From Candidatus Aminicenantota bacterium (lineage in GTDB: Bacteria > Acidobacteriota > UBA4820 > DSQY01): a stretch of DNA of 6,874 nt. The stretch covers positions 1 through 6,874 of the forward strand of contig DAHXMK010000106.1 in NCBI GenBank assembly GCA_027365515.1. The letters are read 5' to 3'. Of this stretch, positions 6,096 through 6,874 are shown piece after piece. The translations under genes and the position numbers were made by a program. A model generated the notes under the pieces. It saw only the letters and a list, made by a program, of their open reading frames with translations. It was not told the DNA's origin and did not search any database. The number at the start of each line of letters is the position of its first letter. Position 1 is the stretch's first letter.

Positions 6096-6874
6096 TTCGG
6101 AGCTCGCGGCCAGTCTCCAGAAAGCTCTCCTTATACTAAACCTGCGGCCTGCACCGCTCAGCCATTGATTCCGAACGGCATCTTGCCGGTGGCCGGAGCC
6201 CTTTTCATAGCCGTCCGCGAAAGCGGGCCAACAATCGCCCGGCATGGTCCGGCCAACGGAGGCTGCGGTCTTGGTGATTGACCTTTCCAACCGCAAGAGG
6301 TTTGACAACCTCATGGCATCGGGCATGGGAGAAAAAATGAATGAGTGCCTCCAGTCTATGGCCCAAGCCTTGCCGCCGGAACCAAATAGGACGTTGCCGG
6401 CGTTCAGGTCACCATGGAAAACACCGAGAGCATGAAGCCTTCCGGCGAGTTCCCCCGTTGCCCTGAAATGCCAGCCGTTTTGCTTGCGCGCAAGCAAAAG
6501 CTCCAGAAGGGACACCGCGCCCGCTAATGGCTCCATAAGGGTATAGACTTCGTCCAATACACCCCTTGAAAAAAACCATCGAGCCGCAAGGCGCGGAGAC
6601 AAGCCCGCTTCCACCATCCTGGCCGAAAAGTGCAACTCTCTGATGAACGGCTCGCGGCAAAAGTATCTTTCGGGCAAGAGGCGCCCCGAAATTCCGCCTC
6701 TCTTCTCTCGTTTAAGCAAAAGGCTCCGCCCGTCTATATCAATGCGCCCCGTGGTCCCCCGGCCAGGAAAAACGCTGCGATTCAAGGCTTGATATGCCTG
6801 CCTGACGTCGAGGAGCGCGACCGTTTTGGCAAGGGCTGGCTCGCAACCGGGATCTATCCAGAGAAAATCCCCCA
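6066..6874 (-). CDS. kdkA: Kdo kinase-like (KdkA/WaaP-type) lipopolysaccharide core kinase, 5' end beyond right edge
   Basis: KdkA phosphorylates the Kdo residue on lipid A in the cytoplasm, during LPS core assembly. Visible landmarks, numbered from the in-frame TTG at 6785, are GRG (8-10), LLLKRE with K25, RGGISGRLLPERY (29-41), the catalytic HGDLNAGN (124-131; D126 and N131) and AIDW (141-144) in place of the usual DFD. LRLERSITK (163-171) matches the NLxRLxRS region of the family. The TTG is not taken as the start: the frame stays open for 29 more codons to position 6872, and known KdkA proteins have about 40 residues before GRG, so the true start is at or just beyond the edge. The last 46 or so residues after GY (192-193) extend past the usual end, are Arg/Ser-rich and overlap the sigma gene antisense by 30 bp. 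A related WaaP/RIO-like sugar kinase is the main alternative. Confidence 0.75.
   Translation of the reverse strand, partial: GDFLWIDPGCEPALAKTVALLDVRQAYQALNRSVFPGRGTTGRIDIDGRSLLLKREKRGGISGRLLPERYFCREPFIRELHFSARMVEAGLSPRLAARWFFSRGVLDEVYTLMEPLAGAVSLLELLLARKQNGWHFRATGELAGRLHALGVFHGDLNAGNVLFGSGGKAWAIDWRHSFIFSPMPDAMRLSNLLRLERSITKTAASVGRTMPGDCWPAFADGYEKGSGHRQDAVRNQWLSGAGRRFSIRRAFWRLAASSESRGPRLSSR

Noticed and set aside
6083..6115. Bulged GC hairpin (GGCCCGCG with CGCGGCC) at the end of the sigma gene as a terminator
   Set aside because: There is no T run on either strand and it lies within the overlapping coding ends.
1..6874. CRISPR arrays, insertion sequences, tRNA or rRNA genes
   Set aside because: No direct-repeat arrays, transposase motifs, terminal repeats or RNA gene signatures were seen on either strand.

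Overview
The window reads as chromosome from a Gram-negative bacterium with anaerobic, cytochrome-based respiration. A lipid-A/Kdo-type sugar kinase points to an LPS outer membrane. Seventeen c-type heme motifs in two proteins, together with a NrfC/NrfD-type quinone module, point to a multiheme-rich lineage such as Desulfobacterota or Nitrospirota. That placement is inference from gene content only; no rRNA or other taxonomic marker is present.

Layout, left to right. (1) Positions 1-526, minus strand: the 5' two thirds or so of a polytopic membrane protein. Its reading frame is broken at a run of six A (T on the coding strand), and it continues past the left edge. (2) Positions 650-4936, minus strand: a compact four-gene operon. 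Transcribed from the right, it encodes a membrane-anchored 13-heme cytochrome with a NapC/NirT-like front end, a membrane-anchored tetraheme cytochrome, a Tat-exported four-cluster ferredoxin (NrfC/DsrO/PsrB type) and a NrfD/PsrC-type integral membrane quinone subunit. (3) Positions 4937-5324: a 388-bp divergent intergenic region, AT-richer than its surroundings, with candidate promoter elements. (4) Positions 5325-6095, plus strand: a compact sigma-70-family factor with good regions 2 and 4 but an eroded region 3. (5) Positions 6066-6874, minus strand: a Kdo-kinase-like protein, convergent with the sigma gene, overlapping its 3' end by 30 bp and open at the right edge.

The operon looks like one membrane complex. 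NrfD would handle quinone in the membrane and the ferredoxin would carry electrons along the periplasmic face. The tetraheme and 13-heme cytochromes would form a heme wire in the periplasm. No molybdopterin or other catalytic subunit lies in the window, so the complex more likely moves electrons between the menaquinone pool and periplasmic or outer-membrane carriers than acts as a terminal reductase. The divergent sigma factor could be its regulator, but only position supports that.

The most notable points are a CX3CH first heme site, a seven-heme C-terminal array fused to a quinol-dehydrogenase-like anchor, a sigma factor with changed promoter-reading residues, and a frame break that lies exactly on a U UUU UUC slippery heptamer.
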